Shown here: piece by piece, positions 28,513-34,147 of the stretch | Numbering within the stretch: the stretch's first letter is position 1 | Layout of the letters: each line of letters starts with the position of its first letter | DNA from: a virus | Reading direction: 5' to 3' (one strand) | Virus record (IMG/VR): IMGVR_UViG_3300017779_000058 | Coordinates: 1 to 34,147 of that record | DNA length: 34,147 bases | Position numbers and translations under genes: made by a program | The notes under the pieces: model-generated | Database searches by the model: none | What the model was told of the DNA's origin: nothing | What the model saw: the letters and a program-made list of their open reading frames with translations, nothing else

Positions 28513-30438
28513 ATGGCCAATGGATTCCGCATAACGGAAGCATCAGACACTCGTATTCTTGAGAATGGGGATACAAGGGTAACTGAAAGATTCTTTCCAA
28601 TTTCAGTTGATGCGGGATCATTTAGCCTTACTGGTCAGGCTGTTTCATTAAGTGTAAATATAAAGGTTGCCTTAGCTTCAGGTTCATTTGCCTTAACAGG
28701 TAATGCAGCAGACTTAGATAAAGCAGTAAAAGTATCTGCATCAAATGGCAGTTTCACTTTAACAGGGCAATCAACAGGTCTAAATAAAGCTCAAAAAATA
28801 AGCGCGTTGAATGGCAGCTTTGCGCTTACAGGTCAGCCAGTTGATCTAAACAAATCGCCTAAGATGAGCGCAAGCAATGGCTCATTTACTTTAACTGGGC
28901 AATCTGTTTCTTTAGCAAAAGCCCTTAACATAACCGCATCCAGTGGCACTTTTGCTTTAAGTTTGCAGGGTGCAGGGAAGCTTATTACAGAGGTTGCTCC
29001 AAACGGCAGCTTCACTATTACGGGCCAAGATGTTGGATTTACAAAGTCACTTAACTTATCTGTTTCTAACGGCTCTTTCTCTGTAACAGGCCGACCCTTA
29101 ACATTTGGAAATGCTTACTCTTTATCTGCGGCTTCAGGTACATTTAGCCTTTCTGGGCAAGCTATTATATTTAAGAAGTCTTTAAACATTGCAGCTAATA
29201 ATGGCTCTTTTGTTGTTTCTGGAAAAGATGCAGGATTAAATGCTGCTAAGAAAATAGAAGCAGAGCGCGGTACGTTTAGTTTATCTGGGCAAGCTGTAAG
29301 CTTTAGCAGCACCAAAGTGCTAACGCTAAGTGTTGCTAATGGCGCATTTACTTTAAGCGGTCAAGAAATAGACATAGATATTTCTGAGGGCTTTTCATCA
29401 GGATCGTTCTTACTTTCAGGCCAAACTGTTACGCTTAAAAAGTCAGTTAAATTAGAAGCAGAGCGCGGCGCTTTTACTTTATCTGGTCAAGCAGTTGGTT
29501 TTGAGCAGACTGAAGCAGCCAAACTAGATGCTGCAAACGGATCGTTTACTCTATCAGGGCAAGCAGCAAACCTAAACAGAGAGATCAATCTAACTGCTGA
29601 CTCTGGCTCTATCTCTCTTTCTGGGCAAGCCGTTGGCTTAGAGAGAGGCGAGTTAGTTTCATTTGCTAGTGGTTCGTTTACCCTAACAGGGCAGTCAGTA
29701 ACCTTATCCCGCGCTATAAAGTTAAGCATTGGTTCAGGATCATTTACTGCAACAGGGCAGTCAATTAATTTCATTAAAGGCAAATCTCTAACAGCCAATA
29801 ATGGTTCATTCTCACTTTCAGGTCAGTCTGTTGATTTAAAGAAAGCATTAATTCTTTCACTTGATAGCGGTTCATTTGTTCTTAGTGGGCAGAGCGCGTC
29901 TATTGGTCTTGGCAAAAACATAACAGCTTCAAATGGTTTGTTTGTTTTAACAGGTCAGTCAGCTAATTTAGATGAAACCAAAAAATTAACGGTTAGCAAT
30001 GGATCGTTTTCTATTTCAGGTCAATCTGTTGATTTGAAAAAAACGTTAGTGCTTTCACTTGATACAGATGATCGGATTACTGAAGATTTAAACACTCGCA
30101 TTACGGAGAGTGGAGATAGACGAGTAACATCAGGTGGTGTTGGTTCATTTGTACTTACTGGTCAAAGCGCAAGCATTGGCCTTGGCAAAGAAATAACGGC
30201 CTCAAATGGTTCATTTACTTTAACAGGTCAGATTGTTTTATTTGTTGTCCCATCTGAAGCTTCAAGGGCTGATGATGGCGCAAATGATATAGTTATTGTT
30301 GATGGTGCGGCTCAAGCTATGGTAGACGCAAGCCCCAATAGCGTAGTTATTTTTGGCAGTGAATCTATGGCTGTAGTAAATGTAGATCACAATGACATAA
30401 TTATTCACGACGATATAGTGTTTGCCAATGCTGCTTAG
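28513..30438 (+). CDS. Large repeat protein, 24 copies of a 22-residue GSFTLTGQ unit
   Basis: This 641-residue protein starts with a short motif (ITEASDTRILENGDTRVTE) and then carries 24 tandem units of 20-24 residues, each built on GSF-[TSAV]-[LVI]-[TS]-GQ-x-V-x-L-x-K. This is expected to fold as a beta-solenoid or stacked beta-sandwich fibre. Between units 22 and 23 lies a 25-residue insert (DDRITEDLNTRITESGDRRV) that copies the N-terminal motif. The C-terminus (about 60 residues) is a different Asp/Val/Ile-rich stretch ending in HNDIIIHDDIVFANAA. It is probably a long tail fibre or surface appendage. GGAG is 10 bases before the ATG. Confidence 0.78.
   Translation: MANGFRITEASDTRILENGDTRVTERFFPISVDAGSFSLTGQAVSLSVNIKVALASGSFALTGNAADLDKAVKVSASNGSFTLTGQSTGLNKAQKISALNGSFALTGQPVDLNKSPKMSASNGSFTLTGQSVSLAKALNITASSGTFALSLQGAGKLITEVAPNGSFTITGQDVGFTKSLNLSVSNGSFSVTGRPLTFGNAYSLSAASGTFSLSGQAIIFKKSLNIAANNGSFVVSGKDAGLNAAKKIEAERGTFSLSGQAVSFSSTKVLTLSVANGAFTLSGQEIDIDISEGFSSGSFLLSGQTVTLKKSVKLEAERGAFTLSGQAVGFEQTEAAKLDAANGSFTLSGQAANLNREINLTADSGSISLSGQAVGLERGELVSFASGSFTLTGQSVTLSRAIKLSIGSGSFTATGQSINFIKGKSLTANNGSFSLSGQSVDLKKALILSLDSGSFVLSGQSASIGLGKNITASNGLFVLTGQSANLDETKKLTVSNGSFSISGQSVDLKKTLVLSLDTDDRITEDLNTRITESGDRRVTSGGVGSFVLTGQSASIGLGKEITASNGSFTLTGQIVLFVVPSEASRADDGANDIVIVDGAAQAMVDASPNSVVIFGSESMAVVNVDHNDIIIHDDIVFANAA
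30064..30141 (+). repeat. Insert copying the N-terminal motif inside the repeat protein
   Basis: The segment reads DDRITEDLNTRITESGDRRV, matching the start of the same protein (ITEASDTRILENGDTRVTE). The flanking units (NGSF-x-SGQSVDLKK and SASIGLGK) duplicate units 19-20, where no insert exists. It looks like a duplicated block into which an N-terminal module was joined. Confidence 0.65.
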
Positions 30439-30468
30439 ATTGTTGTAGATATAATTAGGAGATGCGTG

Positions 30469-30792
30469 ATGACATTCTACATAAAACAAAATGACACAAG
30501 GCCCATCTTATCTGCCACGTTAATAAATAGCGATGGAAGTGTGCCGACTTTATCAGGTGCGGCTGTATCTTTTAAGATGCGGAAGTCTGGAGCAAGCTCT
30601 ACCACAGTAAATGATTCGGCTGCTATTAGTGACGCAACAACAGGTGAGGTTAGTTACACTTGGTCAGGCTCAGACACAGCAACTGTTGGTAGCTACGAAG
30701 GAGAGTTCCAAGTTACCTTTGCTGCGGGTGGTGTTCAGACTTTTCCTAATAGTAACTACATAGAAATAGAAGTTGTGGATGATATAGCATGA
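30469..30792 (+). CDS. BppU-N-like beta-sandwich tail protein, 107 residues
   Basis: The pattern FYIKQNDTRPILSATLINSD, then VSFKMRKSGASS and TTGEVSYTWSGSDTATVGSY, ending EFQVTFAAGGVQTFPNSNYI, is that of the immunoglobulin-like N-terminal domain of baseplate upper proteins. These attach fibres to the virion. The ATG at 30469 is chosen over GTG at 30466 because AGGAG is 7 bases away. The end (DDIA-stop, GCATGA) again couples to the next gene. Confidence 0.78.
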   Translation: MTFYIKQNDTRPILSATLINSDGSVPTLSGAAVSFKMRKSGASSTTVNDSAAISDATTGEVSYTWSGSDTATVGSYEGEFQVTFAAGGVQTFPNSNYIEIEVVDDIA

Positions 30793-30980
30793 CCAAACAA
30801 ACTGTAGCATCAGCGCATCAGCGTATCGACAAGATAGAAAAGCAGATTATTGCTATGAAAACTGAAATGGACATACAGTTTAAGGATTTGTTTAACCGCG
30901 TCAAAAGAATAGAAGCTATTCTAATTGGCAGTAGCGCATTTATAATTGTGCTTCTTTTGCGGATGACAATGACAGGCTAA
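30789..30980 (+). CDS. XhlA-like coiled-coil/membrane protein (lysis-associated)
   Basis: This 63-residue protein has an N-terminal coiled coil (AHQRIDKIEKQIIAMKTEMD) and one C-terminal membrane helix (AILIGSSAFIIVLLLRM). That layout matches XhlA-type haemolysin/holin-associated proteins. It is the first of four consecutive small membrane proteins before the endolysin. ATGA and TAATGA overlaps bind it to its neighbours. The role is inferred from topology and place. Confidence 0.65.
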   Translation: MTKQTVASAHQRIDKIEKQIIAMKTEMDIQFKDLFNRVKRIEAILIGSSAFIIVLLLRMTMTG

Positions 30981-31423
30981 TGATTGATCCTTTAACAGCG
31001 TTCGCCGCAATAAAGGCCGCTGTTTCCGCAGGTCAGGAATTAGTAAACGTCACCAAGCAGATTGGTGAGTTCTTCGATGGCGTCGATGATCTGCGCAATA
31101 AACATAATAAGAAAAAAAGCAGCGCGTTTGGCAGTGAAGACGAAAACGCAATGGAAACCTTTGTTGCTTTGCAAAAGGCAAAGGATGCAGAGGATGAACT
31201 TCGTGAGCTTATCATTCACTTGCGAGGTTATAGTGCTTGGCAGGAATTGATTGCTATCAGAGCTAGGGTACGCAGAGAAAGAAAAGAAAGAGAAGAAGAG
31301 CAAGCAAGATTAAAAGCTGAAAGGTTCGAGGCTGTTGTTATTTGGGGCAGCGTTGGAGTAATTTTTACTTTGATTATTGGTTTTGCTGTTGTTGTTTTGC
31401 TTGCATCACAGGGTAAGATTTAA
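30980..31423 (+). CDS. Membrane-anchored helical protein, 147 residues
   Basis: The N-terminus (MIDPLTAFAAIKAAVSAGQE) and the charged helical middle (RRERKEREEEQARLKAERFE) match a common family in marine podo- and myoviruses. The C-terminus has one membrane helix (VIWGSVGVIFTLIIGFAVVV). It sits in the lysis cluster and could be a spanin-like or inhibitor protein, but family members are uncharacterised. The start overlaps the preceding stop. Confidence 0.7.
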   Translation: MIDPLTAFAAIKAAVSAGQELVNVTKQIGEFFDGVDDLRNKHNKKKSSAFGSEDENAMETFVALQKAKDAEDELRELIIHLRGYSAWQELIAIRARVRRERKEREEEQARLKAERFEAVVIWGSVGVIFTLIIGFAVVVLLASQGKI

Positions 31424-31435
31424 CGGAGGTTTATC

Positions 31436-31636
31436 ATGGCCCACACTACTGTAGATGACTGGAAGATTGTTCCCCGACTTATGATGTTAGCCGTCACCAT
31501 TCTGACCTATCAATCTGTACACTGGTATATGTCATTGCCTGACCCCACCATACAGCAATCAGGTTTGGTATCTGTCTGTATGGGGGCGCTCACAGGCTGC
31601 TTTGGAATCTGGATGAGCAAGGAGTCACCAAAATGA
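31436..31636 (+). CDS. Two-helix holin-like membrane protein, 66 residues
   Basis: GGAGG stands before the ATG. The product has two hydrophobic segments, PRLMMLAVTILTYQSVHWYM and SGLVSVCMGALTGCFGIWM, separated by SLPDPTIQQ, and a short charged tail. This resembles small two-span phage membrane proteins often labelled holins. The stop overlaps the next gene (ATGA). Confidence 0.7.
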   Translation: MAHTTVDDWKIVPRLMMLAVTILTYQSVHWYMSLPDPTIQQSGLVSVCMGALTGCFGIWMSKESPK

Positions 31637-32019
31637 TACAAGCGCTTATAGGCCCTCTTACAGAGCTTGCAGGAGGGTGGTTAAAAGGTAAGACAGACAA
31701 GCAAGCTGCTGAAGCCAAGCTGAAGCTAACTGAAGCAGAAGCCAAGGCTAAGATAATGCTTAGTAAAGAAACATCTGTTGCTGATTGGGAACGGATCATG
31801 GCTCAAGGTTCTCAGACATCTTGGAAGGATGAGTGGCTAACAATTCTATTTAGTATTCCATTGGTGCTTGTGTTTCTTGGTGATACTGGCAGGGACATTG
31901 TTGCTAATGGCTTCACTGCTTTAGAAACTATGCCTGACTGGTATCAGTACACGCTCGGTGTTATTGTAGCTGCAAGCTTTGGTGTTAGATCAGCAACTAA
32001 ATTCTTTGGAAGGAAGTAA
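31633..32019 (+). CDS. Holin, GTA-holin-3TM-like
   Basis: This 128-residue protein begins with GPLTELAGGWLKGKTDKQAA and a charged helix, then has SQTSWKDEWLTILFSIPLVL and a last hydrophobic stretch (YQYTLGVIVAASFGVRSATK). The WKDEWxT motif and layout fit the GTA_holin_3TM family. It should permeabilise the inner membrane for the endolysin encoded next. The start overlaps the previous stop. Confidence 0.78.
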   Translation: MIQALIGPLTELAGGWLKGKTDKQAAEAKLKLTEAEAKAKIMLSKETSVADWERIMAQGSQTSWKDEWLTILFSIPLVLVFLGDTGRDIVANGFTALETMPDWYQYTLGVIVAASFGVRSATKFFGRK

Positions 32020-32020
32020 G

Positions 32021-32488
32021 ATGTCATTCAAGTTATCAGATAGAAGTTTGTCTCGCCTTCGTGGTGTTCACCCTGATCTGGTTAAGGTGGTGAAGGCTGC
32101 GATTGACGTAACTGATGTAGACTTTGGTGTTGGAATTGGTTTGAGAACCGAAGAAGAGCAGGCTGCTCTTGTCGCCAAGGGCGCATCACAAACTATGAAG
32201 AGCAAACACTTGCGTCAAGACGATGGCTTCTGTCATGCTGTTGATCTCTTTGCTTATGTTGGTGGCAATGTGGATTGGTCACTGCCTCTCTATGATAACA
32301 TTGCTGATGCAATGAAGAAGGGTGCGTTAGCTCACTCTGTTCAATTGCGTTGGGGTGCTGCTTGGTCTGTTCCAAATGTAATGGAGTGGGAAGGAACAAT
32401 GGAAGAGGCGATGAACTCTTATATAGATTTACGCCGCTCCCAAGATCGCCGTCCCTTTATTGATGGGCCTCATTTTGAATTAATGTAG
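32021..32488 (+). CDS. M15 peptidase endolysin (VanY/T5-endolysin-like)
   Basis: This 155-residue enzyme probably cuts the L-alanyl-D-glutamate (or similar) bond of peptidoglycan peptides. Zinc-site motifs are SKHLRQDDGFCHAVD (His63, possibly His72, and Asp75) and the C-terminal DGPHFEL (Asp148, His151, Glu153). The ATG at 32021 has GGAAGGAAG upstream; an in-frame ATG at 31979 falls inside the holin gene. No signal peptide, so it is released through the holin. It ends 31 bases beyond the start of overlap with a convergent minus-strand gene. Confidence 0.9.
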   Translation: MSFKLSDRSLSRLRGVHPDLVKVVKAAIDVTDVDFGVGIGLRTEEEQAALVAKGASQTMKSKHLRQDDGFCHAVDLFAYVGGNVDWSLPLYDNIADAMKKGALAHSVQLRWGAAWSVPNVMEWEGTMEEAMNSYIDLRRSQDRRPFIDGPHFELM

Positions 32489-32684
32489 GTCTTGCTTTTG
32501 GTCTGAGCGACCAGTCTGGTGCAAGCTTTTGTTCCTGCTCGTAGTTAGTACGGTTGCCGTTTGTATCTACGCCAACACACTGATCGTGGAATCCATGCAG
32601 GTCATGGAATCTTACAAAGTCTTGACAGTCTTGCCAGTCAGTGAACGGCAAGAAGGCAATGAAGGCAAAGCTAAGATTGTTCAT
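32457..32684 (-). CDS. Hypothetical 75-residue early protein
   Basis: AAAGGAG lies 7 bases before the ATG, and the start is 14 bases inside the upstream helix-turn-helix gene, supporting a real leftward gene. The product has an aromatic N-terminus (NLSFAFIAFLPFTDWQDCQD), a His/Phe-rich middle, and ends in PKARPTLIQNEAHQ. It overlaps the 3' end of the endolysin on the opposite strand by 32 bases. A competing plus-strand frame (32529-32714) lacks a ribosome-binding site. The family is not recognised. Confidence 0.5.
   Translation of the reverse strand: MNNLSFAFIAFLPFTDWQDCQDFVRFHDLHGFHDQCVGVDTNGNRTNYEQEQKLAPDWSLRPKARPTLIQNEAHQ
32491..32533 (+). terminator. Weak candidate terminator of the late block
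   Basis: Just after the endolysin stop, CTTGC (32491-32495) pairs with GCAAG (32521-32525), and an inner GGTC-TGAGC-GACC (32500-32512) stem fits inside. CTTTTGTT follows. The stem is interrupted and the T-run is broken, so efficiency is doubtful. Position at the end of the rightward block is the main support. Confidence 0.3.
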
Positions 32685-32964
32685 TTGCCAACTCCTTTAG
32701 ATTATATCTACTAATGATTTGGCTGACTGCTTGATGCGAAGTGCCGACGACTTGCGCTATGGCGCGGACATTCATATCGGACTTTATGCAGAGTAATATT
32801 TTTTCTGCCTTCTTAGAAAGCTCTTGCTTTTTACTTGGCCTGCCTCCCTTGTATCCTCCGTCCCTGCCTTTCATCCCCGCGATAGCGTTGCTCCCACCTA
32901 TGCGAGAGAGCATCCTTGCGTTCTCTACTTTTGCATAGATCATCATCTTTTCTAGTTGTGTCAC
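32671..32964 (-). CDS. Helix-turn-helix protein with GTG start, 97 residues
   Basis: The C-terminal region (KAEKILLCIKSDMNVRAIAQ, then VVGTSHQAVSQIISRYNL) is a helix-turn-helix like those at the end of resolvases or in sigma-like regulators. The middle is Gly/Arg/Lys-rich (KGRDGGYKGGRPSKKQEL), like invertase linkers, but no catalytic serine-recombinase domain is present. The start codon is GTG with AAAGGAG about 11 bases upstream. It is likely a DNA-binding regulator. The gap of 110 bases upstream (32965-33074) shows no clear gene; CATATAAAG near 33060 could be a leftward -10. Confidence 0.65.
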   Translation of the reverse strand: MTQLEKMMIYAKVENARMLSRIGGSNAIAGMKGRDGGYKGGRPSKKQELSKKAEKILLCIKSDMNVRAIAQVVGTSHQAVSQIISRYNLKELANEQS

Positions 32965-33074
32965 TTGACTTGCTCTCCTTTGTTTTGTTTAATGGATTTG
33001 TGAGGCGGCTCTCTCAGAAACCCAAACTTTTTGTATCGTTTACCTGCCTGTTAAACTTTATATGAACTGCCGCT

Positions 33075-33263
33075 TCACACCTTATCAGGCCATCTTGCTC
33101 TTAAAAATTTTATATCGTAGTGGTGCGCAAACCGTCGAAGCACAGGCTCATCACATCTCAGTATCTTAGCTGCGTCTTTCATTGTGTAATTAGCAGCAAA
33201 GCTTTGAGCGAGTTCGATCTTCTCTCGCTGATGTCTAGCTTTTATTTCCTGCCATGTTTCCAT
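33075..33263 (-). CDS. Small helix-turn-helix-like protein, 62 residues
   Basis: AAGGAG lies 6 bases before the ATG. TMKDAAKILRCDEPVLRRFA has the spacing of a helix-turn-helix, and the C-terminus is basic (HYDIKFLRARWPDKV). It is the fourth DNA-binding candidate of the leftward block. A strong terminator ends only 13 bases upstream of the ATG, so its expression may depend on read-through. Confidence 0.65.
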   Translation of the reverse strand: METWQEIKARHQREKIELAQSFAANYTMKDAAKILRCDEPVLRRFAHHYDIKFLRARWPDKV

Positions 33264-33276
33264 GATATCTCCTTAG

Positions 33277-33304
33277 AAAAAAAAGGACGCTCCGAAGAGC
33301 GCCC
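33277..33304 (-). terminator. Rho-independent terminator, leftward
   Basis: On the minus strand, GGGCGCTC-TTCG-GAGCGTCC forms an eight-pair stem (one G-U) with a TTCG loop and is followed by eight T. It lies between the SSB-like gene and the 62-residue helix-turn-helix gene, both leftward. The T-run runs straight into the next gene's AAGGAG site. It should separate strong expression of the SSB-like gene from the genes beyond. Confidence 0.85.
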
Positions 33305-33350
33305 AAGTCTGTGAGTGTTGAGGCAGACTCACTGGGTATAATGATTTATC

Positions 33351-33749
33351 CTAGAACGGAATGTCATCTTCTGGCAAGGGTTTTGATGGATCAGCAATCT
33401 TTCTTTCTTCAGTGCCACCTTGCTTATCGCTGACATTGAAAGACATATAAGGCTTGCCGTCTTTCATCCTGCGCCAACCTGCGATCCGTTTCTCAAGCGG
33501 AGATTCGACCACCTGTTTTATTGGGCCAGAGTAATCGGGCGCTGCTTCGTTGCCCTTCTTGTCATTCTCAAATAGAACGCCGACTTTCTGAAAGACCTCA
33601 ACAATCTTTCTGCCGTCTCGCGTTTCGTCTGAAACCAAGACAATCTTATTGTCATTGCCGTCAACATTTACTTTGCCCTGCAAGATCATCTTCTGTGTAG
33701 GGAAAGGTGTGAAGGCTGCGCCTCGGTTTGTGTCGTCATATTCTGCCAT
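33351..33749 (-). CDS. SSB-like protein with acidic DDIPF C-terminal tip
   Basis: This 132-residue protein ends PLPEDDIPF, the hallmark acidic tip by which SSB proteins recruit partners. A disordered linker (DKQGGTEERKIADPSKP) precedes it. The N-terminal 100 residues look like a small beta-barrel (KMILQGKVNVDGNDNKIVLV; RIAGWRRMKDGKPYMSFNVS), with the GWRRxKDGKPYMS piece resembling DUF736-type OB folds. It lacks the canonical bacterial SSB sequence. Across the circular join it lies immediately downstream of the annealase and exonuclease, so it probably protects single-stranded DNA for them. AGGAG precedes the ATG. Confidence 0.7.
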   Translation of the reverse strand: MAEYDDTNRGAAFTPFPTQKMILQGKVNVDGNDNKIVLVSDETRDGRKIVEVFQKVGVLFENDKKGNEAAPDYSGPIKQVVESPLEKRIAGWRRMKDGKPYMSFNVSDKQGGTEERKIADPSKPLPEDDIPF

Positions 33750-33775
33750 GCTTTTGGCTCCTAGTTAGTAGTTGT

Positions 33776-33813
33776 GGGGCGGCTCTTAGTGAAGAGTTCT
33801 ACCGCGCCGCCCC
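33776..33813 (-). promoter_or_regulatory. GC-rich stem-loop between annealase and SSB-like genes
   Basis: GGGGCGGC (33776-33783) pairs perfectly with GCCGCCCC (33806-33813), with a smaller TCTT/AAGA hairpin inside. It lies in the 109-base leader of the SSB-like gene. No T-run follows on either strand. It could be an mRNA-stability or processing element that lets the SSB-like gene be expressed differently from the upstream pair. Confidence 0.45.
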
Positions 33814-33827
33814 TTGTACGGTCAGTC

Positions 33828-34147
33828 CAGAGGCAGGAGAACGCCCCCCTTCACAAGATTACCACCCATTGTTAGATGAGCCGCCACTGTCTGCGGCATA
33901 CTTATTGCCATCCATTTCTCCTAAGAAGACATCAGCATTACAGCCAACGTGTGACAGGGCTTTAGTCAAACCATCAGTGACAGCCATCTTGGGGGCATCT
34001 TCTGCCATCCGTCCCTTGACTGAATCAAAGAACTTACGACAGCCAGTGAACGGCCCGAATACATTTGATGGATTGCCATGCCAGACAGAGACATGAGCAA
34101 GCACTGCGCTATCTCCGTTACTGACGTTGACGATTTGTGTTTCACTG
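33828..34147. repeat. Right copy of the 320-base terminal overlap
   Basis: Matches bases 1-320 with eight third-position mismatches. It contains the 3' end of the annealing-protein gene, which runs off the right edge and continues at 321-478 on the left end if the map is circular. Confidence 0.9.
33859..34147 (-). CDS. Annealing protein, second partial copy (cut by the window end)
   Basis: This is the same gene as the one at the left end, truncated at its 5' side by the end of the window. The protein encoded is identical to the left copy over its length in spite of eight base changes. It is best read as the same locus from a related haplotype, not as a second gene. Confidence 0.85.
   Translation of the reverse strand, partial: SETQIVNVSNGDSAVLAHVSVWHGNPSNVFGPFTGCRKFFDSVKGRMAEDAPKMAVTDGLTKALSHVGCNADVFLGEMDGNKYAADSGGSSNNGW

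Noticed and set aside
29487-29798. Several minus-strand frames of 60-103 residues within the repeat protein gene
   Set aside because: They arise from the periodic repeat on the other strand and share its 66-base period.
28600-30240. Regular DNA repetition that could be mistaken for a CRISPR array
   Set aside because: The repeats are in-frame protein units of about 66 bases without constant repeats or unique spacers.
32529-32714. Plus-strand frame of 61 residues after the endolysin with a hydrophobic start
   Set aside because: It would need a TTG start with no ribosome-binding site, and it opposes a minus-strand gene with a strong site. An outer-spanin reading was considered, but there is no lipobox.
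1-34147. Integrase, lysogeny module, tRNA genes, insertion sequences
   Set aside because: None could be identified. The Cro-like protein alone does not show a temperate life style.
33828-34147. True direct terminal repeat of the T7 type
   Set aside because: The two copies differ at eight bases, whereas replicated terminal repeats should be identical; a circular join with strain variation explains it better.

Overview
The window is a nearly complete genome of a small tailed bacteriophage with a podovirus (T7-like) virion plan. The first and last 320 bases are the same region: they overlap with 8 mismatches, every one at a third codon position of the gene they share. This points to a circular map of about 33.83 kb, closed across two slightly different strain haplotypes. 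The ends do not look like a true terminal repeat. The small gene families between the terminase subunits, the short tail-fibre cassettes and the lysis proteins resemble those of phages of marine heterotrophic proteobacteria. The host itself cannot be named from the sequence. I saw no tRNA, integrase, transposase or CRISPR array.

Layout. (1) A leftward (minus-strand) early block runs from about 5882 down to 32 and, across the circular join, from 33749 down to 32457. It holds a homologous-recombination kit: a Rad52/Erf-like annealing protein, a YqaJ/lambda-type exonuclease, an SSB-like protein with an acidic DDIPF tail and a PD-(D/E)XK Holliday-junction-type nuclease. It also has a ParB/DGQQR protein, a DUF932 protein, four helix-turn-helix proteins and many small unknowns. 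No DNA polymerase, primase, helicase or RNA polymerase is visible, so replication and transcription probably depend on the host. (2) A 481-base gap at 5883-6363 separates the divergent blocks and is full of structure: a nested 141-nt fold, nested dyads, a G-rich mirror tract and an inverted repeat over the first late ribosome-binding site. (3) The rightward late block (6364-32488) carries TerS, ten small mostly basic genes, TerL, the portal, a Bbp19-like protein, scaffold, a gp13/GNAT-like protein, the major capsid protein, a small capsid-adjacent protein, tail tubular proteins A and B, and three internal virion (ejection) proteins. Then come tail-fibre-like genes, a 641-residue repeat protein, a BppU-like protein, several small membrane proteins (holin candidates) and an M15 endolysin.

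How it works together. The late genes are tightly coupled (ATGA, TAATG, GTGA and TTGA overlaps). Several starts appear to be set by RNA hairpins, the clearest being a UUCG hairpin between the Shine-Dalgarno and the start codon of tail tubular A. The most unusual items are a zincin-like HEIMH domain inside the gp16-like ejection protein, and three short tail-fibre genes joined by an identical 15-base GDLA/stop/SD/start junction. Next in interest are the 24-fold 22-residue repeat protein with an internal copy of its own N-terminal motif, the structured divergent intergenic region, and a candidate operator (ACTGC-N6-GCAG) placed in three early-block gaps.
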